Assembly: GCF_964204865.1 (NCBI RefSeq)
Contig: NC_135259.1
Span: forward strand, 15,076,974-15,140,973
Direction of reading: 5' to 3'
DNA length: 64,000 bases
Source: Styela clava
Taxonomy: Eukaryota > Chordata > Ascidiacea > Stolidobranchia > Styelidae
Below are positions 24,435 to 35,785 of the stretch, in pieces. Every line of letters begins with the position of its first letter. The first letter of the stretch is position 1. The position numbers and the translations under genes are program-made. Under the pieces are notes generated by a model. It ran no database searches and was not told the origin of the DNA. It saw only the letters and a program-made list of their open reading frames with translations.

Positions 24435-25342
24435 GCTACTGATTGATACGAAAATTTTCGACAAATATCTTTTTACAGATAATATTTAAATTCTCTGCCA
24501 CAAAAAAAACACCTTGGGGTAATTCCTCTGGAAACAATTTGTAAGCCACCAAAAACGCCGAATTTTACGTTCATGTGTGATACTCATTGTCAAGTTCATT
24601 GATTTGAACCAGATGGATCGGAGTTGAGCTTGATGTCCACTGATGAATTGCGCTAAAATTTATTTGGTTATTAATTAATATTCAAGCAGCAATGGTTTGA
24701 TTCCCAAGATTTTCATCGAACTTTTTATTGTTTGAAACTTTTTTTGCTATACACCGTTATATGCTTGAGCATTGGATGCTTGTTTATGATGATCGATTTT
24801 TGAATGGTACAATATAAAGTACTAAAAAATTTCAATGCAATTTATCGTTATCAGTAGAGGTGGCGAGAAACTAACTCCCAATCCTTCCTCAATGCCTTTG
24901 CGCTAGAGTGGATCCGTAGGCGTATAATGCAAGAATGCTGTAGTTGTATCTGACCTCTCTACTATGTCTAACCAATTCTCTTTAATAACTTGGATAAAAT
25001 AGCTGTTGACATAATATGTATATTCTATATTGTGAGGTCAAAACTATGTGAGGTAGTTTATATGTATTTACCGAAACTAATCAGTAACGAATGAGTTTCG
25101 CTGTTATTTCTGCTCTTACATTTTTACTAGATTTGTAACTAATCCATGTATTTTCTGGGATTTTGATCCTGATTTTCTCATACTATGATGAATACTGTAC
25201 ATTACTCCTTTTTTTTGTTCTCAGATTTGTGTTCTTATTTATTGTAAGAGTTTCACTTCAAATTCAAAACCCAATTTCGAAGATTCAACTACTTTTTCCT
25301 ACTATAGAAACACCTTTCGTTAAATGTAACAGAAAAATAGTC
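24435..25342. other. Intergenic and UBR7 5' flank
   Basis: AT-rich spacer. The reading frame of the next gene stays open upstream to about 25163, but that extension is hydrophobic and unlike UBR7, so I treat it as 5' UTR. 'ttttttttgttctcag' at about 25208-25223 could be a splice acceptor for a 5' UTR exon. Confidence 0.4.
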
Positions 25343-26800
25343 ATGGCAGAAAAACGAAAACACGATGAAATCGAGCAAGATGAAACAGATCCGGTGGTTT
25401 CCTTGCAAGACATAATCGAAGAGGATACAGAGCTAGAATCAACTGCAAATGCCGTTCTTGGTGGCAGCGATGATCAGGAATGCACTTACAATGAAGGTTA
25501 TATGAAAAGACAAGCTCTTTATGCTTGCGCTACTTGCAAGACTACAGATAGTGCAGGTGTATGCCTAGCCTGTTCCTTAGATTGCCATGAAGGCCATGAA
25601 CTTTATGAGTTATACACGAAGAGGAACTTCCGCTGTGATTGTGGGAATGATAAATTCGAAGATTTTAAATGTAATTTTTATCCTGATAAAGATTCAACAA
25701 ATGAAGGAAATACTTACAACCATAATTTCAAAGGTGTATATTGTACGTGTGATCGTCCATACCCCGATCCAGAAGACTCGATAGACGATGAAATGATACA
25801 ATGTATTATATGTGAAGATTGGTTTCACAGTCGACATTTGCATGGAAAAGGTATCCCAGATGGTTCTGACTTTTCTGAAATGATATGCCATATGTGTATG
25901 GAGAATAAAACTCAGTTTTTGTGGTTTTATAACTGGGAATATACTCATTATGAAAGCGCTATTGTTGATGTCTTGAAATCTCCAAGTAAGGACAAAAAAG
26001 AAGACGAAAAAGGTGATAATACTGATTTGAAGGGTTCTACGAATTTGGTGAAAATTGAAGAAAAGTGCAGTGATGCTTCAACAAATTCTGAGACATTGAA
26101 TGAAATATCAAATAAAGAGTTGCAATCTGCCACCATTGATAGAAAGCCCACTGCAAATTCTATTGTAACCACCATGACTGAATCAAAAGTAGATGAAATC
26201 AATAAAGCAGAAGAGGTATCTGTGAGCGAAAGTGAGGATAAAATCGATGCTACAAACACATGTGATACAAATATAAATCAAGCGAATGAAAAGAAGACTA
26301 TTATCAAATCTGAGGAATTGAATACAAATGGTTCAGTTAAAAAAGAACCAATTTATAAAAAAGAATTCATTAAATCACAATGCAGATTGGAGTATTTAAA
26401 ACAAGTTTACAATGCATGCAAGTTTCCAGACAGTGCTGCATTCTGGCCCGATGTTTGGCGCAATAAACTATGCAAATGCGAAAAATGTAAAATTCTAATG
26501 AAAGATTTTTCCTATCTGACTCAAGAGGATGACACAGTAGCTGAATATGAGGAAAAAGGTGCCGCAAAGCAACCGGATTCAACGATGGATAAAGGGATGC
26601 GAGCTCTTGGCGGTATGAACCGGATTCAACAGGTTGAAGTCATACAAGGATACAATGAAATGAAAAGTAAATTGTCTGATTACCTACGAACCTTTGCACA
26701 GGATGGACGAGTAGTTACTGAGGAAGATATAAGAAACTTTTTTAAAAATATGAACGAAACTAAAAAACCAAGGCTTGGTATTCCTCACTCATGCAAGTAA
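25343..26800 (+). CDS. UBR7: E3 ubiquitin-protein ligase UBR7
   Basis: Intronless, 485 residues. Residues 17-40 carry the UBR7 signature PVVSLQDIIEEDTELE...AVLGGSD. Residues 47-115 form the UBR-box zinc fold (C-x2-C, C-x2-C, C-H, ending TKRNFRCDCGN). Residues 132-187 form an atypical PHD finger (GVYCTCDRPYPDPED, MIQCIICEDWFHSRHL, MICHMCM). A low-complexity Lys/Glu/Ser/Thr linker follows (about 210-340). The conserved C-terminal region from about 345 includes PDSAAFWPDVWRNKLCKC and a repeated Met/Arg/Gly segment, and is intact to the stop. In vertebrates UBR7 is a chromatin-associated ligase linked to H2B Lys120 monoubiquitination and does not bind N-degrons strongly. The start is chosen at the ATG that aligns with the family N-terminus. 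Confidence 0.96.
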   Translation: MAEKRKHDEIEQDETDPVVSLQDIIEEDTELESTANAVLGGSDDQECTYNEGYMKRQALYACATCKTTDSAGVCLACSLDCHEGHELYELYTKRNFRCDCGNDKFEDFKCNFYPDKDSTNEGNTYNHNFKGVYCTCDRPYPDPEDSIDDEMIQCIICEDWFHSRHLHGKGIPDGSDFSEMICHMCMENKTQFLWFYNWEYTHYESAIVDVLKSPSKDKKEDEKGDNTDLKGSTNLVKIEEKCSDASTNSETLNEISNKELQSATIDRKPTANSIVTTMTESKVDEINKAEEVSVSESEDKIDATNTCDTNINQANEKKTIIKSEELNTNGSVKKEPIYKKEFIKSQCRLEYLKQVYNACKFPDSAAFWPDVWRNKLCKCEKCKILMKDFSYLTQEDDTVAEYEEKGAAKQPDSTMDKGMRALGGMNRIQQVEVIQGYNEMKSKLSDYLRTFAQDGRVVTEEDIRNFFKNMNETKKPRLGIPHSCK

Positions 26801-28212
26801 TACATGAAAACTAAATGAAAAGAATCATGTTTCAATATTGCTCTAGTCTTCACATCTGAAATGAAATACTTTTTAAAAAAGTTTCTTTAATGCGTATTGT
26901 TTTGATATGATGTTTCATGAAAAATGTTTCCCAGAAGCGTTCATTTTCATTCTTTCTCTGTGTTTGAATGTTCATTCAGGACAGTATACTTCACAGAAAA
27001 TTGATGAATCGTTTTCTAGGTGGTTTTGATAAGTTTTTTTTACATATTCCAGTAAGTTTGGTGCTACGTTTTACAGAATACATTTTCTTCTATTAATATC
27101 AATTATTTTCATATTGTAACTTGACCAGAGGCTTTGATTAAGGCTAATATGAACAGAGTATCCTAGACAATAACAATCTTGATTTAGGTCGATTGAGATG
27201 ATTATCTGTACATGGAAAAATTTGCATGTTGTTGTTTAATGACAGGCTGTCGTGTGATCACAGAATTCTGAACGAAAACTAGTTTGGGAGCACATGTTAG
27301 TCATAACCGCTGATGTGAAGTTAAGGGCAGTCTGACGTCTGAATATACCGAAAGCAAGGATCATAATCCGAGGAGAAATAGGGCACTGACCTATTTACTG
27401 AATTCGCGTACTAATAAAACAAAGGGGTTAAATAACATCAAATTCCATAGTTAGGTTCGCCACAATTATACACATATCTGTTTTCGAATGTTTCAGGAGT
27501 CGATCCCCAAACTACCCGTTGTGTATCTGTCATAAAAATTAATTCCGCTGCATAGCGCCCTACCGAAAGGACCACTCCAATGTCGATTGAGATGAGGTGT
27601 CAATATTCAACCCCATTTCTAGTTGTACAAAGCCCTTTTTAACCTATGTGAAACATCATAAATTGAAGAGCCGCAAAGAAAGCATATGTACACAAAAAGT
27701 ACCGTAGTCCTGACTCGGCCTGGAATACATGCCTATGAGAGATTGATATACGTAGATCGCAACTAACATAGAACTCAAAGTCCCGTATCTCACAAAACTC
27801 AGTCAATTTATTCCATCTAACAAGACTCAAATTTTTATGAATAAATATTTCCACAATGAAAATTATTCATAACTTTTATCACGCCGTTAACAAATTACAA
27901 AAAAATAAAGAACGTTCATGATGTCACAGAACGTGGTAGCAGAAATCATCATTCAGTTATTAATTTGTCAGTTATCGTCAAAGAATAATTCGTCATCTGC
28001 ACAAGAAAAAAAATTATTCGTTAACATGTATGAAATATATATATATATAATTTGCGCTGCGTTAGACTACTTGTTTGATTAACGTGGTGGCGTACTGGGA
28101 AGAAAACGTGGTGGCGTACTGGGAAGAAAACGTTTTGCTGTATTTTGTCAACACACGATGGGGATAAACGTTATCACACCACAATGCATCAGTTTGCATA
28201 ATCACTAAAATA
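26801..28212. other. Intergenic between UBR7 and the peptide cluster
   Basis: Holds the UBR7 3' UTR, then AT-rich sequence without recognised exons. Near the right end are a short (at)n tract (28037-28051) and a 24-nt tandem duplication (28083-28131). The end nearest 28212 should contain the 3' UTR of the minus-strand peptide gene. Confidence 0.4.
28083..28131. repeat. Two perfect tandem copies of a 24-nt unit
   Basis: The unit 'cgtggtggcgtactgggaag' plus four A's occurs twice in direct succession. It lies just downstream of the last exon of the minus-strand peptide gene and shows no link to a coding frame. Confidence 0.75.
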
Positions 28213-31196
28213 CTACACACGATAATTCACATTATCTGTAGAAAAAGTGTTTGAATACACAAGTTATTATTTTTGTGTAGGATACATGGGAAATGGTACG
28301 GTATCTAAAAATGCTATACATGGTGTGGTATAAAGCAGTGGTTCCCAAACTTTTTTGACCATCGCCCCCCTAAAGTAGTTTATGCAACTTCATCGCCCCC
28401 CCTGCACTACAAAAAATATACAGTCAGAAACGAATATATTACAGACCAAATAAGTACACAAATAATAGTTTATGGTGTTTTTTAATGAAATAGATGAGCT
28501 TGGTGTTCTTCAGCGAGTTATTTATTATATCTAAAATTACCCCGTTTACTGATGGAAAGGTGATTTCGTTGTTTTAATAGCAATAGTAGCACGGCTGAAA
28601 ACCCCTTTTTCACCATATAATAGATCGAAAATGAAAGAATCCAGGGTTCTACCACCTCAAAAACCGCCGTGTACTCTTGCCTTATAACATTTCACTTTCT
28701 AAATTCACCCCATTTCACATTAAAATAATAAAAACAAAGGTACATCTCATTCATTCGTACAGCCTGATGACCTGCACCAAAATATTTCGGAAAAATTCAT
28801 CCCTGATTCCTCATCCTATCACGGCCTCCAGTCCGATCACCATTCCACAATTACCAGCCATTTGTTTTTGATTCATTGACTCGGATGTGGAAGAAGCCGT
28901 GACTGACTATCGGCTACGGCCCAGGGGTCGGCAAGTTTTATGTCGCTCGCAGGACAAAATTCAGGGTTGCTAGTCTTTTGCGGGTCGCATATATTTTTTG
29001 GAAGTTAAAAACGGAACAGCACGCAAAAACTGCGACAATTCGTGAACTCAACTCAGTCGTCTTATTAAAAAAATATTACAATGATATTTAATGTGACACT
29101 GTCTCGTTGCTGCATCACGCTGGATAGCTTTACGACGCCAAGATTGAAACATTTTCTAAATTGGCACCAACAAACCCACTTCTTTGCTTGTTCTTTGTAA
29201 TGTTCATTTTCGAAAATAATGATTTGCACAAATATGTACTTCCAAACATCGAAGTGAATATTTTCGCATGATTTGTGAAATTTTGATAAATATTTTCTCT
29301 CTAAGAAGATACATTCTTACAAAAACTAAGCAGTGATGAATCTCTCGATTAGAATATGAGTTTTATTTTCTTATTGCTTCGCAATATATTCGAATATTTA
29401 CTGCGCTATTGAACCCCTGCACTCAGCATCAACTTTTCTGCGTGTTTTCATTTGTCTAATTATAATTACATTGTAGGCTCGTTAAACGAGTGGCTGTTCA
29501 CTAGATTGTTAGGATATAGTATAATTTAGTCTAAACGTGTCTCACGATAAATTCTGTTACGTAAAAAAATGTAATTTACTCCTCGAGCGTAGATTATAAA
29601 TAAAAAAATTTCATCGTCAAAACCGCCGTTTGGATATTTCCCCGGGCATAGACTTCCTTGTTTACTTCGTGACATTGGCCAATCAGCAAGATGCAAAAAA
29701 AGGGAACAATGCCCCCTTTCGCATCCGCTCAGGCGCTCAGACACTCTCACTCAGACAGATTTTCAGGCGTGGTCGTGAACACTTCCTCATTTTCGCATTT
29801 TTGAATTATATTCGTTAGTTTTTAGTTGTTTTTCGGAAATTTAAATATAAATCAAATAAGTCAATGATTACTTTGCCTTTCCATGAGTTTCAGTTTAAAT
29901 ACAGCAATCAAAAATTAGTGTAGAAATAGCTGTGATAGACTAGGCTAAAATTCTTTATCGGTACTTTTGAAAAACAGATTGTTGAATGGTGTGTATTAGA
30001 ATGATAGTTTGAAACAAATACCCCATTTTAAAGGCAACAACTCGCGAAACCACTCTTAAAATAAGCCCCGAAACTTTTAAAATGGTAAAGTATGGGAAGA
30101 ATTTTCCGCAGTCAAAGGTCGGGGAAAGGTCCATTCAGTGAATCGTCCAGGGCCAGATTATTTTACTCCGGCCGTATTTTGCCGACCACTGGGATACGCA
30201 AACTACCTTACCTTACTGCGAAGACGAGACCAGAAATCCATTCGCGTGTGAATATCGCCCACATGATTCAAGCCTGCCAATGCACACAGAGTACAGAATT
30301 AAGTGCGCCGAACATAAAACAGGTTTCGCGAAATCGCCCCCCTATAGCCCCCTTAGACTTTTTCGCCCCCCCTCTGTATCGTTTTCGCCCACTGGGGGGC
30401 GATATCGCCCACTTTGGGAATCACTGGTATAAAGCATTTTTGCTCTAATGCTATTTAACTTTTACGTTGTCTCTTGCTTGTATATTCAACAAACTTCTGA
30501 GCAATTTCCACTAACAAACCTGTAATTACAATTCTATCAAATTTTCCAACGTCCCGTTTCTTCTTTCCTGGCCACGGTGGGGTGTTGCCTAGCCTAAAAA
30601 TGAGAAATTAAATAATATTTAGATGGAGAATCAATGAATTTTCGTTTGACTATACTTTCATTGATATGCTTATCATGAGGGCTATTTCACCCCAAACAAA
30701 CTTTCTATATAACAGAAATATATTACATTCAATTTGAAATGTTTAGATATATATATATATATATACATTGAATAAAAAATACATATATATATATATTTAT
30801 TTAATTCCTGATTGATGAAGATAATTTGGATGAAAAAAGTGTAATAGCATCAAAATACAATCGCATGACATCTGAATACTAAAATACTCGATGTTATATG
30901 TATTTATATTAGCTAATTAAATTGATCACATATAATATATCACTTTCCTTTTATCGTAATGCATTCAATTCAATCTGTGATGATCAAAATCAAATACGTG
31001 TTAAAATACAATTTTCAGAATTTTACAGTAGCGCTAACAAGTATATATGCGATGCAATTTCATTTGGACATACGGTTAAGGAATACTCATACCTTGATTG
31101 TGAAGGTCCTTCCGTGGGCAGTTGAGTATGAACAAGGTTGGATGACATCAGAAGCATAAAAGACAATAAGACAAAACACCGAATTTCATGCTTCAT
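28213..31196 (-). CDS. Secreted W-x-G-KKKR peptide precursor, member E
   Basis: Three minus-strand exons: 31196-31093, 30593-30520 and 28235-28213, joined in phases 2 and 1, give 66 residues. Residues 1-24 form a clear signal peptide (MKHEIRCFVLLSFMLLMSS...). A spacer rich in Pro, Thr and Ser follows, then PPWPGKKKRDV at about 40-50. The 18-residue tail after the basic site ends NYRV. The exon-phase pattern, the signal peptide in exon 1 and the Trp-basic core in exon 2 are shared with members A, B, D and F. The Gly before the Lys/Arg run is what C-terminal amidation needs, predicting a peptide ending W-P-amide; this is inference. Intron 2 is enlarged by a 2.1-kb hAT element with an exact 8-bp target duplication; without it the intron would be about 190 bp. 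The last exon has a strong pyrimidine tract but only seven codons, so it is the least certain part. Confidence 0.72.
28328..30434. mobile_element. 2.1-kb non-autonomous hAT element, 8-bp TSD
   Basis: The element spans 28336-30426. Left end cagtggttcccaaac; the right end reverse-complements to cagtgattcccaaa. Subterminal C-rich 'cgccccccc' tracts lie at both ends. It is flanked by the identical 8-bp direct repeat gtataaag at 28328-28335 and 30427-30434, diagnostic of hAT insertion. Inside are a partial SINE (about 28795-28920) and another hAT-like left end (28922, caggggtcggcaag). No transposase is recognisable. It lies in intron 2 of the minus-strand peptide gene E. Confidence 0.88.
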
Positions 31197-33758
31197 TTTC
31201 TTCGCGTTGGATAGTCGTAAACAAGAAGAGAGTCTCGGATTATGAGTGTCTTGTCTGCTTTGAGTAATTTATATCGTTTCACATATTCCCTGAGGGGAGA
31301 ACCACCTTCAGTAACTGCTTCCACGTTTACTACTTGAGGATCAAAAAGTAAATTACTGCATAACAATTATCCTGTTGAGAACAAGTAATTGAATTGATAC
31401 ATTTTACTGAAGTAGGATGCTAAGATGTTTTCGTTAATCAGATAACCATAAGGCGCTGCTCGCGAGATGTGACTGACGTTTGATACAGCAACTGTGAACC
31501 GAACGAGAATTATGATTTCATAAAATGTTTCCTTAGGTATAATAATGAGTAATATAAACAACTTTCTCCCATACTGATGGGGGATAAAAAATGTTCCGAC
31601 ACAACTTTATAAGTTGATTTTATTACAGTTTTAATAAGAAACATCGATATTTCGACTATTAAAAAATGGGTTAAAATTGCCGAAATGGGAAAAGTTATTT
31701 TAGTATACTGAAGTGATGAAGAGAATCGAAAATTAGCACCTATATACCAAAACCAATTTATGATTGTAAATTTCATGTATTGTTTGGTTGTTTACTGCTA
31801 CAATAGAGTATACGTCTTCATGTACTTTAATCGTAATAAATTAATATTGGAAATATCGACCATTTTCCCTTTTGCATTATAGACAGGTATAGTAAATCGG
31901 TTAGGATCCACGTCTATTTTTAGTTTCAATATGGGTTAGTCTTTTACAAAATGAATTCTCTCATAACCTGTGTCGATAAATCTCAAATCAAATTGTGCTT
32001 GATCATAATCTCATCATGAGAGCTAAGACATAATTGCTAGATTAGGATTTGATATTAATATCGAATTCATAAGGATTTGATTTTCTATATTGATATTGAA
32101 CTCTTGAAGTCTATGAATGTTTCTGAGTATAATGATTTTCCGTCAATATATCAGTTAACATTTAATTTCATTTTGGTAGGTTGGACAGAGAGTCTAGAAT
32201 CACGTAGGTAATGAAAAAAATTCTGATATAATCGTTGCTACAAACATTTTGAATAATCATTTTTGTTGGGTACTCGATGATAAATTGAATAATCTCATTC
32301 AGGATAATTTGCGACTAATTATACATAAATAATATATTTTCATCTTTAAAGGGTTTCCGCCACTTAAGATATTCAAAATGTTCATTTCAGTTTTTTTCGT
32401 TTTAGTAGGATGAATAAGATCATTACCACAATAAACGCTTACTTGATTCAATTTCCTCTTATTTGTTTAATTGCAAAATTCCACACTTACCTTGCCATTA
32501 GACAGATTTAATGCATGGATAGCAAATGCAAATAATTCAATGGGAATGAAATCTAGCAGATAAACGGCAGTAATACCGAATTGATACTGGTATTGAATCT
32601 TAGTTGAAGACTTATTTTCCCTTCTCTGTGCTCAACTCACTTTTACAAACTGGCCCATTCTAACTGTAATTATGGTCTCCCTAAACATACGAATCACATA
32701 GTGTGATTGATTGATTTTTCAAATTTTCCATATTTTTTGCGAAGCAAAGGAGTTTTTTCCTACCAGCACTTCTGCGTCTTAATTTAATTGAATAAAATGA
32801 AATATATGCATTAACTTGGTAAAGATAAAATACTGAATCGAATGGAATGAAAGCAATCGAATATGAACGTGAAAATGGTATACGTATAACTGAAAACGTA
32901 TAGGCTACCTGTATTTTTCTCAAAACGTATAACTTAAAATTCGAAATGGCGCAATCAGTTATTTAGTAGTATTGGTACTTGGTAAAGATGTACTCGGCGT
33001 TGATCATTACTTATCGATTTTAATCGGTAAGTATGTTGATAGGTATTTGTCTGTATGTCTTTATGTTTGTCTGTTTGTCTGTTAGATACACGTGATATCT
33101 CACGAAAGCGAGATTGAATCTGCTCCAGATTTTGCATGTGCATTCATCTTATCTCGGACCAGAATGACCATGTTTGACCCGAATCAAATTGTAGTGCATT
33201 GACACTTAGTATCAATAGCCAATTGCAGGATAATATTCGAATTTGGTCAAAACCATTTGCAAATATAAATTATCGAATTCCAATATTCTCCTTCGAAGCG
33301 ATACGGCATTAAAATTTTGATTCTCATTGGCAAGGTAGAGACGGATTGCTTCCATTGACTAATTTAAAGATCAGAACAAGTATTTGTGCTGATTGGCAAT
33401 TTAATACATTGGGAATTATTATTGATTACTTTTCCACGAGCAATCAAAGCCTTTATATCTCAAGAGACTGATTTATTTCAAATCAGAAAGTTCGATGAGA
33501 AATTTGATGCATTTTTTTTACTTTTGCTGTTCTAGTCTTGAGATTTCTGTAATTATCGTAACTGTATAAATAAATTGTCGACCATGCCATACATAAAGTG
33601 CAGATGACAATCAAGCTTCAGAGACGCATCCAACTCCAGCCAATACATTCCTGAAAAATTACGCTTTCAGCTACTTGCGAAGAGTCTTGACCCAAGCATT
33701 ACCACCGCATAAAAATTAATCAAGTCTAGTTTAACATTCTGACGCGTCGTAAACTAAG
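31197..33758. other. Spacer homologous to the later duplicated spacers
   Basis: Between E and B1. Patches resemble DNA around B2/B3 (for example 32400-32510 matches 47030-47120, and 31800-31860 matches 51015-51085), so this is an older copy of the same expanding segment. A 48-codon minus-strand frame (31345-31196) ends exactly at the start of gene E; see findings. Confidence 0.55.
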
Positions 33759-34328
33759 ATGAAGAATATCGCAATTTTTCTTTCTGTGGTTATGTTAGTT
33801 CTTAGCCAGGACATTCCGCCCGTAGAAGGTCGGATAATAATGATCAGTTCACCGATACGGTAAGTCTATTAGATTTCTGTTATTTTTACTTACTTGAAAA
33901 AGAAGTCCCAAACAATATCTTTTGTTTTTAAATAAAATTACCTTGAGCCAAGAGATGCTAAGTTTTATTGCATTAAAACCACTTACGGTGTCAAGTCGAA
34001 TCAACAAACTAGTTTCAATTTTGCCCGAATCTGCATCCAATTTCAGCTTCAATACGGTGTATGAAGACTCATATGATAACTACCTATTTTATTAAGGCAT
34101 TACAATATGGAACAATTGAAATTACAATTTATGGCTGGAAAGGGTATAAGCTTTGAACCAAGAAATTATTGAAGTTCTATAATTTAGGAATGTGTAAAAC
34201 CTGAAGATGAGTTATTAGTTCTCAAAAGTTGTGGGAATCTCGATTCCCGTTAATATTATCATGTACCATTAAACATTTCGACTTTTTTTGTTACAGAAAG
34301 AGAGTTCATTGGACACGGAAATGATTAA
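33759..34328 (+). pseudogene. Peptide precursor member B1, exon 2 missing
   Basis: Exon 1 (33759-33859) encodes an intact signal peptide, MKNIAIFLSVVMLVLSQ and onward, nearly identical to B3, with a GTAAGT donor in phase 2. The last exon is recognisable at 34297-34328 (frame ending IGHGND, compare IGQAKG in B2/B3). The sequence between 33880 and 34090 is unrelated to intron 1/exon 2 of B2 and B3, and no Trp-Lys-Lys-Arg segment exists. Direct splicing of exon 1 to the last exon would shift frame and give a short basic tail (RKRVHWTRK). I read this as a member that lost its core exon, unless a diverged exon escaped me. Confidence 0.65.
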
Positions 34329-34866
34329 GTAAGAATGATCAATCTGATTCACGATGTCATGGCGGAATTTTCAATAAATTATATATTGCAAAAATAAATC
34401 GTACTATTATTTGGTAGGTTGGGTAACATGGAGTTTCAGGATAAGATTCACATGCAGTTTCACGCATTTCAGTCCGAAAACGCCCAGTCATAGTTTTCAC
34501 TGAACTAAGATTTTTTGGAAGCAGCGGAATCGCTGCGGCAATTTGGGTTTGTTTTGATATAAAAATTAGTTTATAAAAGAGCTTTGCTTCATAAATTTAG
34601 GTTAGAGATATGAGCAAGGCTGTGAACGAATTCAGTTGAAAAGCTTCGAAAGAGTGGATGTGAGGATGGAAAAATCTGGATGATGGGGGCTTAGGTGACA
34701 ACTAAATTTGTCAAAAATGAGCCAAGCGAAACGGATAAATAGGTTTCGATATATCTCTCTATCTGTAATATTCTTCCGGATATTCCTTTCCCTAAGGGTG
34801 AGGGATTTGTCGTTTATGTTCAAAAAACTACATATGAAGAGGTATACACCAAAAAGAAGCCAGTAG
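34329..34866. other. 3' flank of B1
   Basis: 34450-34500 resembles the 3' flank of B2 at 49160-49220 ('tttcagtccgaaaa'). No gene recognised. Confidence 0.4.
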
Positions 34867-35058
34867 ATGCTTTACATTGTCGCTGGCTTCTATTTCAAAA
34901 AAAGACTTCCTAATCGTTTTATTAAATGGACGGGGAAAAGGTTGGAAATAATATTACACGAAATGCTTCACGCAGCTGGGTTTTTGATGCAGGAAGGTGG
35001 AAGCGATCAGGGGCCGAAATTTTTAAAAAACAGCTCACCGCTTGGTAAAACAAATTGA
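34867..35058 (+). pseudogene. Degenerate SprT-like metalloprotease fragment
   Basis: About 50 residues fit the core of a SprT/Spartan-type zinc protease domain. There is an 'AGFY-x-KK' strand, then R-L-E-I-I-L-H-E-M-L-H-A with the HExxH metal motif, then a GGSDQGPKF segment in the place of the family's G-H-G-P-x-F. The third zinc ligand His is replaced by Gln (DQGPKF), and nothing of the flanking domains is visible. It ends at a stop soon after. I infer a fragment left by retroposition or transposon capture. The match is by eye and short. Confidence 0.45.
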
Positions 35059-35785
35059 AGATCCCCAGAACAACCTCATTCCAGAGATGATAAATTTGAG
35101 CATAAACTTCAAAGATATTCGTAAAACAAAAAGAATTGAAATATGTTATGAATATAAGTGATTAGAGAAAAGTATTAATAAATGACATACCAAATCTATT
35201 TTCTTTTGTTTTTTGTTGTGTGATGTTGTACAATTTAAAGAAAAATATCAATTTCCACTGATGTTGTATTTATTTCGCATAACATCAAAGTTTAGAAAAA
35301 TGTCCCCGTGTGATATATTTGCACATATTCCCGAGTACAACCATAACAACAGAAATCTTTTTCTTGACAATAAATAATATATAAACAATCAAATTATCTA
35401 TGAAATGAATACACAAATAAAACACCACACTTAAAATGAACCAACACATTAAATATGGATAACAAAGCTATGAGATAAATGACATTTCAAATTGATTAGC
35501 ATAAATCAGAGGTAATATAATCAACCCAACGCAATTACCTTCCTTTTGCAATGATAAAAGATTTGTGTGTAATAAAACATAGGCAGAAAGAAGGCTTTAA
35601 AAATGATTTATCTTTGCATTAATATTTATCCAATACCATTTTTTTTGTCCATTGTATACTGGTATAATACTCTTCAATATTTTATCAACTGCGCAGTTCT
35701 TACTTATGTTGAATTCGGCCTAACTCGCATGAATGATGCTAATGTTCGTGTGGCGTTGCGTGTAGATTAGAATTGATTAATTTGA
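35059..35785. other. Intergenic, nothing recognised
   Basis: AT-rich spacer. On the minus strand it should contain the 3' UTR of the 7TM gene. No coding exon seen. Confidence 0.35.

Noticed and set aside
30092-30448. 118-codon plus-strand frame
   Set aside because: It lies inside the hAT element and runs through its C-rich terminal repeat and target duplication, so it is not a gene.
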